A DNA stretch of 6,630 bases from Kiritimatiellia bacterium. GTDB lineage: Bacteria; Verrucomicrobiota; Kiritimatiellia; RFP12; UBA1067. The position numbers and the translations under genes are program-made. The notes under the pieces are model-generated. The model was not told the DNA's origin and made no database searches. It saw nothing but the letters and a program-made list of their open reading frames with translations. Numbering within the stretch: position 1 is the stretch's first letter; each line of letters starts with the position of its first letter. Below, piece by piece: positions 1 through 5,694 of the stretch. The DNA is taken from the NCBI GenBank assembly GCA_017385345.1, contig JAFNRY010000340.1, positions 1-6,630 on the forward strand, read 5' to 3'.

Positions 1-30
1 AAAACGCAGCTGGGGGCGAGGAGACTTGGA

Positions 31-1023
31 ATGAAGAGTGTCGGTGTTGCCATACTTGGTTTCGGAACCGTGGGGGCGGGCGTGGCGGATTGCCTGACGC
101 GGCGCCGCGGCGTCATCGCGTCGCGCGCCGGCGTCGACGTGCGCCTCGTCCGCGTCGCGGATCTCGATACGGAGACCGACCGCGGGGTCGCGCTGCCCGA
201 TGGTGTGCTCGGCGCCGATGCGTCCGCCGTCATCGCCGACCCGGCCGTCGATATCGTGGTGGAAACGATCGGCGGAACCGGCGTCGCCAAAAAGTTCATG
301 CTCGACGCGATCGCGGCCGGCAAATCGGTGGTGACCGCCAACAAGAAGCTCCTTGCGGAGACCGGCGGCGAGCTTTTCGACGCCGCCGCCGCGAAGGGCG
401 TCGATCTCTATTTCGGAGCCGCCGTCGGCGGCGGCATCCCCGTGATTAGGGCCGTCCGCGACGCTCTGGCGGCCAACGAATTCGTTTCCATTGCAGGCAT
501 TCTCAACGGCACGTGCAACTACATCCTCACCCGCATGGAGAAGGACGGCCTGCGGTTCGACGACGCGCTCGCCGAAGCCCAGAGCCACGGTTTCGCAGAG
601 GCCGACCCGACGCTCGACATCGACGGGTTCGACACTGCCCATAAGATCTGCATTCTCGCCAATCTCGCCTTCGGCCGCGGAACGCGCCTCGAAGATGTCG
701 AAATAAAGGGGATACGCGGCATTTCCGTCGAAGAAGTCGCCGCCGCCGCGCGCGCCGGCGGCCATGTGAAACTGCTCGGCCGGGCGGCCCTCGGGCCGGA
801 CGGCCGCGTCGAAGTGACGGTGCGCCCCGAGCGCGTGCCGGCCGGCGCCCTGCTTGGCTGCGTCGAGGGTGTTTACAACGCGGTCGAGATAGAAAGCGAG
901 CCGGCCGGGAAGACCGTTTATGTAGGAAAGGGCGCCGGCCGGAATCCGACCGCGTCCACCGTCGCAGCGGACGTCTGCGAAATCGCCCGCAATATCGCGC
1001 GCGGCGTCGTGCGGAACGTTTGA
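31..1023 (+). CDS. hom: Homoserine dehydrogenase, short form without ACT domain
   Basis: Cytosolic NAD(P)-dependent enzyme that reduces L-aspartate 4-semialdehyde to L-homoserine, the branch leading to threonine and methionine. The 330-residue product shows an N-terminal dinucleotide-binding motif (GFGTVG, residues 10-15), the TANK motif (102-105), AVGGGIP (131-137), NGTCNYI (159-165) and the family signature ending in DGFDTAHK (198-205), whose lysine is the expected catalytic base. The end carries the YVGKGAGRNPTAS segment (about 294-306) that closes the catalytic domain. Family members of about 430 residues carry a C-terminal ACT domain; this one stops where the catalytic domain ends, so threonine feedback through that domain is not expected. 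The start is ATG with GAGGAG at 18-23, seven bases upstream. The aspartate kinase gene follows after 28 bases, so the first and third steps of the pathway are adjacent. Nothing upstream of the ribosome-binding site is visible, so it could be internal to a longer operon. Confidence 0.97.
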   Translation: MKSVGVAILGFGTVGAGVADCLTRRRGVIASRAGVDVRLVRVADLDTETDRGVALPDGVLGADASAVIADPAVDIVVETIGGTGVAKKFMLDAIAAGKSVVTANKKLLAETGGELFDAAAAKGVDLYFGAAVGGGIPVIRAVRDALAANEFVSIAGILNGTCNYILTRMEKDGLRFDDALAEAQSHGFAEADPTLDIDGFDTAHKICILANLAFGRGTRLEDVEIKGIRGISVEEVAAAARAGGHVKLLGRAALGPDGRVEVTVRPERVPAGALLGCVEGVYNAVEIESEPAGKTVYVGKGAGRNPTASTVAADVCEIARNIARGVVRNV

Positions 1024-1039
1024 TCCGCGCATTGCCATC

Positions 1040-1044
1040 GGAGG
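1040..1044 (+). promoter_or_regulatory. Ribosome-binding site fixing the TTG start of lysC
   Basis: GGAGG lies seven bases before the TTG at 1052. The protein read from that TTG begins directly with the family's N-terminal KFGGSS motif, and no ATG or GTG nearby gives the same end. This supports TTG as the true initiator. Confidence 0.85.
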
Positions 1045-1051
1045 ATCCGGC

Positions 1052-2416
1052 TTGAAGGTTTGTAAATTCGGAGGAAGTTCTCTCGCTAACGCCGCGCAGC
1101 TTTCCAAAGTGATGGACATCGTCCTGTCCGACGCCGCGCGGCGGATAGTCGTCGTTTCCGCCCCGGGGAAGCGCCATCCCCGGGATTCGAAGGTGACGGA
1201 TCTGCTCATTTCGCTCGCGGAGGCGGCCCTCGCCGGCGGAAACACCGACCGCGAGTTCGGCGCCGTCGTCGAGCGCTATGCATCGATTGCGCAGGATCTG
1301 AGGCTTGGTGACGACGTGACGCTTTCCGTCGAGAACGATCTCAGGGCCCGTCTGGCCAGAAGAGGCGAGCTTTCGCCCGGCGAGTTCACCGATTTGCTCA
1401 AGGCCGCCGGAGAAGACAATTGCGCGAAGCTCGTGGCCGCCGCCTTCTGCGCCCGCGGCCGCAAGGCGCGCTATGCCAGCCCGAAGGACACGGGCATGGT
1501 CCTTTCCGGCGAATTCGGCAACGCCGTTTTCGACGAGTCGAGCTATGCCTCCTTGTCGCGCGCCTTTTCGGACTTCGAGGGGATCGTCGTTTATCCGGGC
1601 TTTTTCGGCTACACCAGGGAAGGCAAGGTCGCGACGTTTCCGAGGGGCGGAAGCGACATAACCGGTTCGATCCTCGCCGCCGCCGTCCGCGCGGACGTCT
1701 ATGAAAACTTCACCGACGTCGATTCCGTATATCCGGTCGATCCGAGGATAGTGCCGGAGGTGACCGAGGGCATCGCGACGATGACCTACCGCGAAATGCG
1801 CGAGCTCGCATACGCCGGATTCGGCGTCTTTGCCGACGAAGCCGTGATTCCGGCGGTCCGCGCGCGAATACCGATCAACATACGCAATACGAACCATCCG
1901 TCCGAACCGGGCACCATGATCCTGCAGTCGAGGCGTGTTTCGCCAGGGACGCTCGTAGGCGTCGCGGCGGCTGACGGTTTCTGCAGCGTTTTCGTCGAGA
2001 AATACCTCATGAACAGGGCCGTCGGCTTCGGCCGCAGGCTTTTGCAGATATTCGAGGAGGAGGGCATCCCGTACGAACACGCGCCTTCCGGCGTCGATAC
2101 GCAGTGCGTCATAGTCAAGGAATGCAACATGCCGAAGGAGAAGGAGCGGCGCATCGTGGCGGCTATCAAGCGCAGCCTTTCGCCCGACTTCGTTTCCGTC
2201 GAGCACGACATAACCGCGCTGATGGTGGTAGGCGAAGGCATGTGCTACACGCCCGGCATGCTCGGCAAGGCGTTCACGGCCCTTGCCGAGGCGGGAGTTT
2301 CCGTTTCCATGGTGAACTCCGGCTCGAGCGAGACGAGCATTATGATAACTATCGCCAGACGCGACCGCGACGTGGCCGTCAGGGCGTTGTACAAGACCTT
2401 CTTCGCCCATGGATGA
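1052..2416 (+). CDS. lysC: Aspartate kinase with two C-terminal ACT domains
   Basis: Phosphorylates L-aspartate to 4-aspartyl phosphate, the entry step to lysine, threonine, methionine and diaminopimelate synthesis. The 454-residue product has the amino-acid kinase fold: KFGGSS (residues 5-10) at the N-terminus, VVVSAPGK (about 29-36), and RGGSDIT (198-204) followed by a DVDSVYPVDPR segment for nucleotide binding. The C-terminus holds two ACT domains, about 300-375 and 387-452, the second with the VVGEGM and SSETSI segments. Length and layout match monofunctional, allosterically inhibited aspartate kinases; which end product inhibits it cannot be read from the sequence. Translation starts at TTG behind GGAGG. 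The 3' end overlaps the response regulator gene by 8 bp, suggesting translational coupling. With the dehydrogenase upstream lacking an ACT domain, this kinase is the only visible feedback point of the pathway here. Confidence 0.97.
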   Translation: MKVCKFGGSSLANAAQLSKVMDIVLSDAARRIVVVSAPGKRHPRDSKVTDLLISLAEAALAGGNTDREFGAVVERYASIAQDLRLGDDVTLSVENDLRARLARRGELSPGEFTDLLKAAGEDNCAKLVAAAFCARGRKARYASPKDTGMVLSGEFGNAVFDESSYASLSRAFSDFEGIVVYPGFFGYTREGKVATFPRGGSDITGSILAAAVRADVYENFTDVDSVYPVDPRIVPEVTEGIATMTYREMRELAYAGFGVFADEAVIPAVRARIPINIRNTNHPSEPGTMILQSRRVSPGTLVGVAAADGFCSVFVEKYLMNRAVGFGRRLLQIFEEEGIPYEHAPSGVDTQCVIVKECNMPKEKERRIVAAIKRSLSPDFVSVEHDITALMVVGEGMCYTPGMLGKAFTALAEAGVSVSMVNSGSSETSIMITIARRDRDVAVRALYKTFFAHG

Positions 2417-3140
2417 CGCCGCCGGGCCGCGCGGCGCCGTTCTTCTCGCGGATGACGAACCGGCGATACGCAAGGGTTTCGCCCGGATGCTCGAGGCGGA
2501 AGGTTTTTCGGTGGAAACCGTGCGCGACGGCGCGGCCGCAGTGGAGGCGTTCAAGGCGCGGCGTCACGATCTCGTCTTGCTCGACGTCATGATGCCCGTC
2601 GTGAACGGGTATGTGGCGTGCGAGAAGATACGCGCCCTCGACGCCGGCGTTCCGGTGCTGTTTTTCACCGCGTCCGAATCGGAAGCCGCGCTTGTGCGCG
2701 GCTTCGGCTGCGGGGCGGACGACTTCATAGACAAGGCCCGCAGCCCCGCGGAGTTCGTGGCGAGGATCTCGGCCGCTGTGTCGAGGGCGCGCGCCCGCGC
2801 CGCTTCGGGGACGCCGCGTTCCGTCGCCGTCGCAGGCGCGTCCGTGGATTTTTTGAGGCTCGAAGTCGTGGCGCCGGACGGCGCGTCCGCCCGTCTCAGC
2901 CGCTCGGAGGCGGATATGCTCAGGCTGCTTTGCGGAGAGCCGGGAAGGGTGTTTTCGGCGGACGAGATATTTGCCTGTCTGCGTGGCGCCGGGTATTTCG
3001 GCGAACCGTCCGCCCTGCGCATGCTCGCGTGCAGGCTGCGGGACAAGCTCGGCGCCGCCGGGGCCGCGATAGTGTCGGTGCGCGGCGCGGGCTACAAGTT
3101 CGCGCCGGACGCGGTCGCGGGGGAGGCGTCGCGCGCATGA
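2409..3140 (+). CDS. OmpR/PhoB-type response regulator
   Basis: Two-component transcription regulator of 243 residues. The receiver domain (about 9-125) has the acidic pair D15/D16, phosphoacceptor D59 in LLDVMMP, the switch threonine T87 in FFTAS, and conserved lysine K109. The usual Lys-Pro after it is Lys-Ala here. A winged-helix DNA-binding domain follows (about 137-235), with the LSRSEADMLRLL helix start, a recognition-helix region around LRMLACRLRDKL, and the closing wing VRGAGYKFAP typical of the OmpR/PhoB class. No histidine kinase gene lies in the window, so it is an orphan here. The start is an ATG inside the last codons of lysC in another frame; no clear Shine-Dalgarno precedes it, which fits coupling to lysC translation. 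The stop overlaps the next start as ATGA. Target genes cannot be deduced. Its position suggests, but does not prove, control related to cell-wall precursor or amino-acid supply. Confidence 0.95.
   Translation: MDDAAGPRGAVLLADDEPAIRKGFARMLEAEGFSVETVRDGAAAVEAFKARRHDLVLLDVMMPVVNGYVACEKIRALDAGVPVLFFTASESEAALVRGFGCGADDFIDKARSPAEFVARISAAVSRARARAASGTPRSVAVAGASVDFLRLEVVAPDGASARLSRSEADMLRLLCGEPGRVFSADEIFACLRGAGYFGEPSALRMLACRLRDKLGAAGAAIVSVRGAGYKFAPDAVAGEASRA
3122..3126 (+). promoter_or_regulatory. Ribosome-binding site for the Maf-MurI fusion
   Basis: GGAGG in a run of G lies ten bases before the ATG at 3137. That ATG overlaps the stop of the regulator gene, and the protein read from it begins exactly at the Maf N-terminal motif, so the start is well supported. 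Confidence 0.75.
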
Positions 3141-4369
3141 GTCTCGTGCTCGCCAGCGCAAGCCCGAGAAGGGCGAAGATACTTTCATCCCTCGGCATCG
3201 ATTTCGCCGTTTCGCCGACAGGCGCGCCGGAAGTATCGCTCCCGCACGATCCTGCCGGGACGGTAGTGCGCAACGCGCTCGCCAAGGGTGCGGCGTGCAG
3301 GGCCGCCGCCGGCGTCCAGGGCCGCAACGTCCTTTCCGCCGACACCATCGTATGGCACGACGGGAAGATCTACGGCAAGCCGCGCGACATCGACGAGGCC
3401 AAGTCTTTTCTGCGCGAGCTCTCCGGCAAGACCCACCGCGTCTATACCGGCGTCGCGCTCGACGGCGAAGCAAAGTGCGAAACAAGCGAAGTGCGCTTCA
3501 AATCCCTCGATCCCGCGCAGATAGACGCGTATGTCGCCGCCGTGAACCCGCTCGACCGCGCCGGCGCCTACGATATCGACGAATCCGGCGGCGCCGTCGT
3601 GGAAGGATGGAGCGGAAGCTACGAAAACATAATGGGCCTGCCGGTGGAGCCGCTTGTGGAATGGGGGTTGGTGCCAGGCGTCGCACCGGTCGGTTTCTTC
3701 GACAGCGGAGAAGGCGGCCGCGCCATCATGGATGCTTTCCTCTCTTTGTGCCCACGTCAGAAAGTCTTTTATGTCGCGGACAGGGAAAACTTCCCGTACG
3801 GAGCGAAGTCCAGGGATGAAATCTTCCGCCTTTCGCTCGCTTCGACGGAAAAACTCCTCGCCAAAGGCTGCGGAACGATTGTCGTGGCGTGCAATACCGC
3901 CACCTCCGCGGCAATCGACCGTCTGCGCGACATGTTTCCGGAAGTGCCGTTTGTAGGAGTCGAACCCGCGGTCAAGCCCGCCGCGGCAATGTCCAAAACC
4001 GGACGCATCGGCGTTCTTGCGACCGCCGGAACCCTCGCGGGCGAGCGCTTTGGAGGCATATGCCGGAAGTTCGCGGGCGGCGTGGAGGTCGTGTCCGTGG
4101 CCGCGGGGGAGCTTGTCGAACTTTCCGAGCGAGGAGAGACGGAAGGATCCGCGGTCGAGGCCGCCGTCCGGAAGCGCGTAGAGCCGTTGCTCGACGCGGG
4201 GTGCGACGCCATCGTTCTCGGTTGCACCCATTTCATACGTCTCGCGCCCGTCGTCCGCAAGATCGTGTCGGGAAGGGCGCATGTCGTCGATCCCGCCAAG
4301 GCCGTGGCCAGACAGATCGTCCGCGTCATAGCCTCCAGTGCCGTCCGTGCCGGACAGCCCGCCGTTTAA
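3137..4369 (+). CDS. maf-murI: Maf nucleotide pyrophosphatase fused to glutamate racemase
   Basis: A single uninterrupted frame of 410 residues carries two complete enzymes. Residues 1-177 are a Maf/HAM1-like nucleoside triphosphate pyrophosphatase: LASASPRR (5-12), SADTIV with candidate catalytic D69, YGKP (79-82), a LSGKTHRVYTGV stretch (95-106), DRAGAYDI (140-147) and NIMGLPV (164-170). Residues 183-410 are a glutamate racemase, which makes D-glutamate for peptidoglycan: FFDSGEGG (187-194, D189), PYGAKS (220-225), ACNTAT (251-256, C252) and LGCTHF (361-366, C363 and H365). The spacing between the two catalytic cysteines (111 residues) equals that of stand-alone racemases as I recall them. 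The linker is only about ten residues. The Maf half has Asp148 where many relatives have Gln in AYGIQ, so its nucleotide preference may differ. The gene is coupled to the regulator by an ATGA overlap. Internal translation of MurI alone from GTG codon 179 is possible, but I see no good ribosome-binding site for it. No terminator is seen after the stop. Confidence 0.95.
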   Translation: MSLVLASASPRRAKILSSLGIDFAVSPTGAPEVSLPHDPAGTVVRNALAKGAACRAAAGVQGRNVLSADTIVWHDGKIYGKPRDIDEAKSFLRELSGKTHRVYTGVALDGEAKCETSEVRFKSLDPAQIDAYVAAVNPLDRAGAYDIDESGGAVVEGWSGSYENIMGLPVEPLVEWGLVPGVAPVGFFDSGEGGRAIMDAFLSLCPRQKVFYVADRENFPYGAKSRDEIFRLSLASTEKLLAKGCGTIVVACNTATSAAIDRLRDMFPEVPFVGVEPAVKPAAAMSKTGRIGVLATAGTLAGERFGGICRKFAGGVEVVSVAAGELVELSERGETEGSAVEAAVRKRVEPLLDAGCDAIVLGCTHFIRLAPVVRKIVSGRAHVVDPAKAVARQIVRVIASSAVRAGQPAV

Positions 4370-4376
4370 GCGTTAA

Positions 4377-4820
4377 TCTGCGAAAAGAAAATGCCGTTGT
4401 CAGGGTCCGCGTCTGTTCGCGATGGCGACTATGGGGCGGGGCGGAGCGGCAAAGTTCATGGGCGGCGTCGAAAAGCATTTCGTCTCGAACCACAAGGCGT
4501 TGCAGCAGTATTTCACCAAGGGCAAGGTAGATACTTCGACGAAGGAGGGGCAATGCTTCGACGAGTTCACCCGTAATGGCGGACTGATAGGAGGTAGAGC
4601 TCGCGAGGGCTACGCTGAAACTGCCAATACGCTCAATGGTATCATCGCAGACCTGCAACGCGGGAAAACGAACCCGAAGCGTTGGGCCAAAAAAGTTGCA
4701 GGGGGCGTTGAGTTGTTGAACGAGCACGCCGAAACCGGGACGAGAGCCGCCATTTACGCGACTTTGCGCGACAGGGGTATCTTGCCCGTTGACATTATAT
4801 ATGGCGGAAAAACGACTTGA
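4377..4820 (+). pseudogene. 3' fragment of a phage/plasmid polyvalent protein (LPD38-like)
   Basis: The frame is open from just after a stop at 4374-4376 to the TGA at 4818-4820. Reading from the ATG at 4422 gives 132 residues. Neither that ATG nor the one at 4431 has a Shine-Dalgarno, and no promoter is evident. The peptide contains GRGGAAKFMGG, then FDEFTRNGGLIGG (about residues 46-58), then a helical stretch ending in LLNEHAETGTRAAIYATLRDRG (98-119). From memory, this order matches the C-terminal 'LPD38' domain of very large polyvalent proteins of phages and conjugative elements, where an EFxxNGGxTG segment precedes an N-x-x-(S/A)-E-x-x-x-R-x-A-x-(Y/F) helix and then a TVNFNRKG-type segment. 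The last part is missing: the frame stops soon after DIIYGGKTT. I infer a decayed prophage or integrative-element remnant next to murI. It could instead be a small unknown gene. The match is from pattern memory, not a search. Confidence 0.5.
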
Positions 4821-4872
4821 AAAACGGGCTGGAAGCCCGTTCCACTCATGTCTGTTCCGCTCGTTTTTCCGC
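4804..4872 (+). repeat. 12-bp inverted repeat enclosing a tight 8-bp hairpin
   Basis: GCGGAAAAACGA (4804-4815) is the exact reverse complement of TCGTTTTTCCGC (4861-4872). Inside lies AACGGGCT (4823-4830), loop GGA, AGCCCGTT (4834-4841), a perfect 8-bp stem with a 3-base loop. The left arm overlaps the end and stop codon of the polyvalent-protein fragment. The nested layout resembles a REP/REPIN-like or small non-autonomous mobile element. A terminator is less likely because no T-run follows the inner stem, although a long-range fold would put T residues in the outer stem. Its copy number elsewhere cannot be seen from here. Confidence 0.6.
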
Positions 4873-4911
4873 GGATGCGCAAATTAAAATATCGATGGAT
4901 AACTTCGCATT

Positions 4912-4941
4912 TTGCAAAAATCCATTTTTATCAATTATAGA
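4912..4941 (+). promoter_or_regulatory. Possible sigma-70-like promoter in AT-rich DNA
   Basis: TTGCAA (4912-4917) and TATAGA (4936-4941) are separated by 18 bases in a markedly AT-rich patch between GC-rich regions. The arrangement is plausible, but no gene starts downstream on this strand, so it may be chance or may drive a non-coding transcript through the phased repeats at 4998. Confidence 0.2.
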
Positions 4942-4975
4942 ATAGTTCCTTCTTTTGATACACGAGATTCCGGCT

Positions 4976-4992
4976 GGAGAATCGTGTTCTCC
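4976..4992 (+). repeat. Short hairpin just before the repeat array
   Basis: GGAGAA (4976-4981) and TTCTCC (4987-4992) form a 6-bp perfect stem with a 5-base loop, six bases before the first 22-bp repeat. It may be part of the same regulatory or structural element; on its own it is short. Confidence 0.35.
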
Positions 4993-4997
4993 CGGAA

Positions 4998-5085
4998 AAA
5001 CGTTCCCGAACGTTTGCATAAACGTTCAGGATCATTTGACCAAACGTTCAGGATCATTTGACCAAACGTTCGAGAAGGTTTTCCC
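4998..5085 (+). repeat. Four phased 22-bp tandem repeats beginning AAACGTTC
   Basis: The 8-mer AAACGTTC starts at 4998, 5020, 5042 and 5064, exactly 22 bp apart. Units 2 and 3 (5020-5041, 5042-5063) are identical over all 22 bp; units 1 and 4 each match them at 15 of 22 positions, giving a consensus of AAACGTTC, two free bases, GA, three free bases, TTT. The core contains the palindrome AACGTT. Unit 1 is also internally symmetric: AAACGTTC (4998-5005) and GAACGTTT (5008-5015), and the latter again pairs with the start of unit 2 across a 4-base loop. A 22-bp period is about two helical turns, so all cores lie on one face of the DNA. This suits an array of protein-binding sites such as an operator or an iteron set. 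The units abut with no spacers, so this is not a CRISPR array. Confidence 0.85.
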
Positions 5086-5365
5086 GGATGATCGTGGACG
5101 TTTTTGATCGCGATCCGGCGTTGAAATATTTTATGGCGGGATAATGCTTTGAAAATCCGGAATCATCATCAAGAAATTGCATATAGCGTCAAGGCTGTTT
5201 TTGCGCCCCCGCCAACGTTGCCTTGCGGCGGCGAACCTCGGCGGCGGAAATGCCGCCCCGGCTTGTCCCACTCTCGCCGTTTTGTTTTCTCGCGAAATGG
5301 CAGCAAAATCCCCGCAATCGGTAATTGCATATTTTGAATTTTTTCTGAGGATGCAAAAATATCAA
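5086..5365. other. Non-coding stretch with no recognisable gene
   Basis: Short open frames cross this region in several directions, but none has a ribosome-binding site, a recognisable motif or neighbour-like codon use. It contains the 10-bp palindrome GATCGCGATC (5106-5115) and a GC-rich island (about 5209-5262) with a GGCGGC/GCCGCC hairpin (5240-5245 and 5252-5257). An AT-rich tail follows. The 10-mer AATTGCATAT occurs at 5175-5184 and again at 5323-5332, flanking the GC-rich island. It is best read as intergenic DNA or the eroded end of the surface-polymer locus to its right. Confidence 0.5.
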
Positions 5366-5599
5366 TTATCGGCATATGCGAGCCGGTGGAGGTTTCGCGC
5401 CGCCGGCAAGCCGGAATATGTGTTCCGCCACTCTGCGGCAATTTTCGCCATCGCGGAAAGCAAAGAAATTATCGACTCTTTCGAGATATTCCTTTTTTGC
5501 GACGCATCCGGTTTTGATATAGGCGATTATCCTTGCGACAGTCGCGTCCATTGAATATTCCACTTCGCCGAAACCGTCGCGTACGTAGTCGAAATATCC
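5366..5599 (-). pseudogene. C-terminal fragment of a second TagF/TagB-like glycerophosphotransferase
   Basis: Read on the minus strand from 5599 the frame gives GYFDYVRDGFG, then a helical stretch, then RVDNFFAFRDGENCRRV, ending at TAA (5368-5366). This parallels the last residues of the larger minus-strand gene at 5695-6630 (GFFDYNRDGFG and RVDRFFTFKDRNNCRRV), with about 30 identities in 58 aligned positions. It is therefore the tail of a paralogous CDP-glycerol:glycerophosphotransferase-family gene. The catalytic core (HxG, DYSS and MPTWR regions) is absent. An in-frame ATG at 5563 would give 65 residues, but it lies inside the homologous region and is not a natural start. The 5' side is cut at about 5599, where the sequence changes to the start of an MBOAT gene in another frame. 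This is a truncated remnant, probably left by a deletion. Confidence 0.85.
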
Positions 5600-5643
5600 A
5601 ATGGCAGAAACAGCAATATGAACTCAAGGCTTGTAAACAACAT
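5599..5643 (-). pseudogene. First 15 codons of an MBOAT O-acyltransferase gene (AlgI-like), truncated
   Basis: From the ATG at 5643-5641 the minus strand reads MLFTSLEFILLFLPL. This closely follows the N-terminus I know from membrane-bound O-acyltransferases of the AlgI/DltB type (M-x-F-x-S-x-x-F-hydrophobic-FLP), which acetylate or acylate extracellular polysaccharides and wall polymers. After that the frame becomes hydrophilic and ends at TAA 26 codons later, overlapping the TagF-like tail in a different frame. AGGAA (5656-5652) lies eight bases before the ATG, as expected for a real start. It follows the upstream TagF-like gene by 51 bases, in the same direction. Only the start survives; the roughly 450-residue membrane domain is gone. 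Identification rests on a 15-residue match plus the ribosome-binding site and context. Confidence 0.65.
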
Positions 5644-5651
5644 GTCCGCAA

Positions 5652-5656
5652 TTCCT
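5652..5656 (-). promoter_or_regulatory. Ribosome-binding site of the truncated MBOAT gene
   Basis: AGGAA on the minus strand lies eight bases before the ATG at 5643. Its presence shows that the MBOAT-like peptide begins at an authentic translation start rather than at a chance ATG. Confidence 0.5.
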
Positions 5657-5694
5657 ACGTAGTTTCTCCGGGACGCCCGTCGCCGCAACAATTC

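Noticed and set aside
527..2554. Long minus-strand open frame of about 675 codons opposite hom and lysC
   Set aside because: It is antisense to two clear enzymes, is rich in Arg/Gly/Ala, has no recognisable motif, and is the usual by-product of GC-biased third codon positions.
2618..3136. N-terminal extension of the Maf-MurI frame upstream of 3137
   Set aside because: The frame stays open but is Arg-rich and shadows the response regulator. Maf homology begins exactly at the ATG at 3137, which has its own ribosome-binding site.
2379..4282. Further long minus-strand frames opposite the regulator and maf-murI
   Set aside because: They are low-complexity Arg-rich translations overlapping confidently identified genes, with no start signals or domains.
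4823..4841. Rho-independent terminator for the plus-strand operon
   Set aside because: The stem is good, but it is followed by CCACTCATG rather than a T-run, and it lies 450 bases past the murI stop.
4998..5085. CRISPR array
   Set aside because: The repeats are contiguous 22-bp units with no unique spacers, and no cas gene is visible.
5121..5145. Promoter formed by TTGAAA and GATAAT
   Set aside because: The two boxes are only 13 bases apart, too close for a sigma-70 promoter, and no gene follows.
5149..5554. Small plus-strand open frames in the intergenic region
   Set aside because: No ribosome-binding site, no motif, and partly antisense to the TagF-like tail, which has clear homology on the other strand.
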